A stretch of DNA of 64,000 bases from the NCBI GenBank assembly GCA_937897325.1, contig CALCOY010000022.1:1-64000 (forward strand), in the 5' to 3' direction. Every line of letters begins with the position of its first letter. Within the stretch, counting starts at the first letter, position 1. The notes under the pieces were generated by a model, which did no database searches, was not told the origin of the DNA, and saw nothing but the letters and a program-made list of their open reading frames with translations. The translations under genes were made by a program, and so were the position numbers. Below, in pieces: positions 63,988 through 64,000 of this stretch. Source of the stretch: an uncultured Shimia sp. Lineage in GTDB: Bacteria > Pseudomonadota > Alphaproteobacteria > Rhodobacterales > Rhodobacteraceae.

Positions 63988-64000
63988 ATGTCGAACGAAC
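63988..64000 (+). CDS. start of a gene cut by the window edge
   Basis: ATG TCG AAC GAA, preceded by CGGGGAG at a proper distance. The strong ribosome site supports a real start, but only four codons are visible, so the product is unknown. Confidence 0.5.

Noticed and set aside
1-64000. CRISPR arrays, tRNA genes, prophage or plasmid genes
   Set aside because: No regularly spaced repeats, no cloverleaf with a CCA end, and no phage structural, integrase or replication genes were seen.

Overview
The window looks like chromosomal DNA of a marine Rhodobacterales (Roseobacter-group) alphaproteobacterium. The evidence is the high GC content, dense genes with many 4-nt ATGA/GTGA overlaps, a propionyl-CoA/methylmalonyl-CoA locus controlled by a PccR/ScfR-type regulator, a choline-O-sulfate to glycine betaine cluster, and gene families typical of that group (DUF2927, DUF6497-like, DUF4174, DUF1127, CREST hydrolase). 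No prophage, CRISPR array or tRNA gene was recognised.

Layout. 1-1.9 kb: two decayed IS110-family transposase remnants in opposite orientation. 2-14.7 kb: propionate assimilation, with pccB and pccA separated by small lipoprotein and hypothetical genes, methylmalonyl-CoA mutase with an overlapping sulfotransferase-like gene, a Bcr/CflA transporter, and pccR with TTTGCAAA-type sites in front of both pccB and pccR. 14.7-19.8 kb: betA, a small membrane protein, betB, a frameshifted small zinc-ribbon gene and betC. 19.9-22.7 kb: a DMT exporter and a divergent argO/argP pair. 22.8-29.1 kb: yebC, a DUF4166/DUF393 pair, an SLC13/RCK permease, a BASS transporter and a flavoprotein dehydrogenase. 29.3-37.8 kb: two methyltransferases, a second SLC13 permease, a DMT transporter, a YmdB-type phosphoesterase, a lower-GC DUF2975/XRE insertion, 5-formyl-THF cyclo-ligase and mgtE.

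37.9-45 kb: guanine deaminase convergent with 8-oxoguanine deaminase and a histidinol-phosphatase-like gene, an XRE regulator, a LysR/DUF1127 divergent pair, a Bax-inhibitor-1 protein with a clear terminator, and a cupin pseudogene. 45-53.2 kb: housekeeping genes (GNAT, HIT, rpmG, rnpB, amidase, excalibur lipoprotein, gatCA, CREST hydrolase, UPF0173, tadA, an RsuA-family pseudouridine synthase). 53.4-59.2 kb: an operon of a 29-aa membrane microprotein, XpaC, TelA, a DUF2927 lipoprotein, an SPFH-GYF protein, a b561-like protein and a double zinc-ribbon membrane protein. This is the best candidate for an under-described envelope or stress system. 59.7-63.9 kb: nitroreductase, dtd, glycerate kinase and a CocE/NonD hydrolase, followed by the first codons of another gene at the right edge.

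Functional threads. PccAB makes methylmalonyl-CoA from propionyl-CoA and ScpA turns methylmalonyl-CoA into succinyl-CoA, with PccR sensing the pathway; the epimerase is not in the window. BetC, BetA and BetB convert choline-O-sulfate through choline and betaine aldehyde to glycine betaine; betI and a choline transporter are not here. Dispersed GGCGGGC...GCCCGCC palindromes sit at gene ends at 9.5, 39.2 and 51.4 kb.
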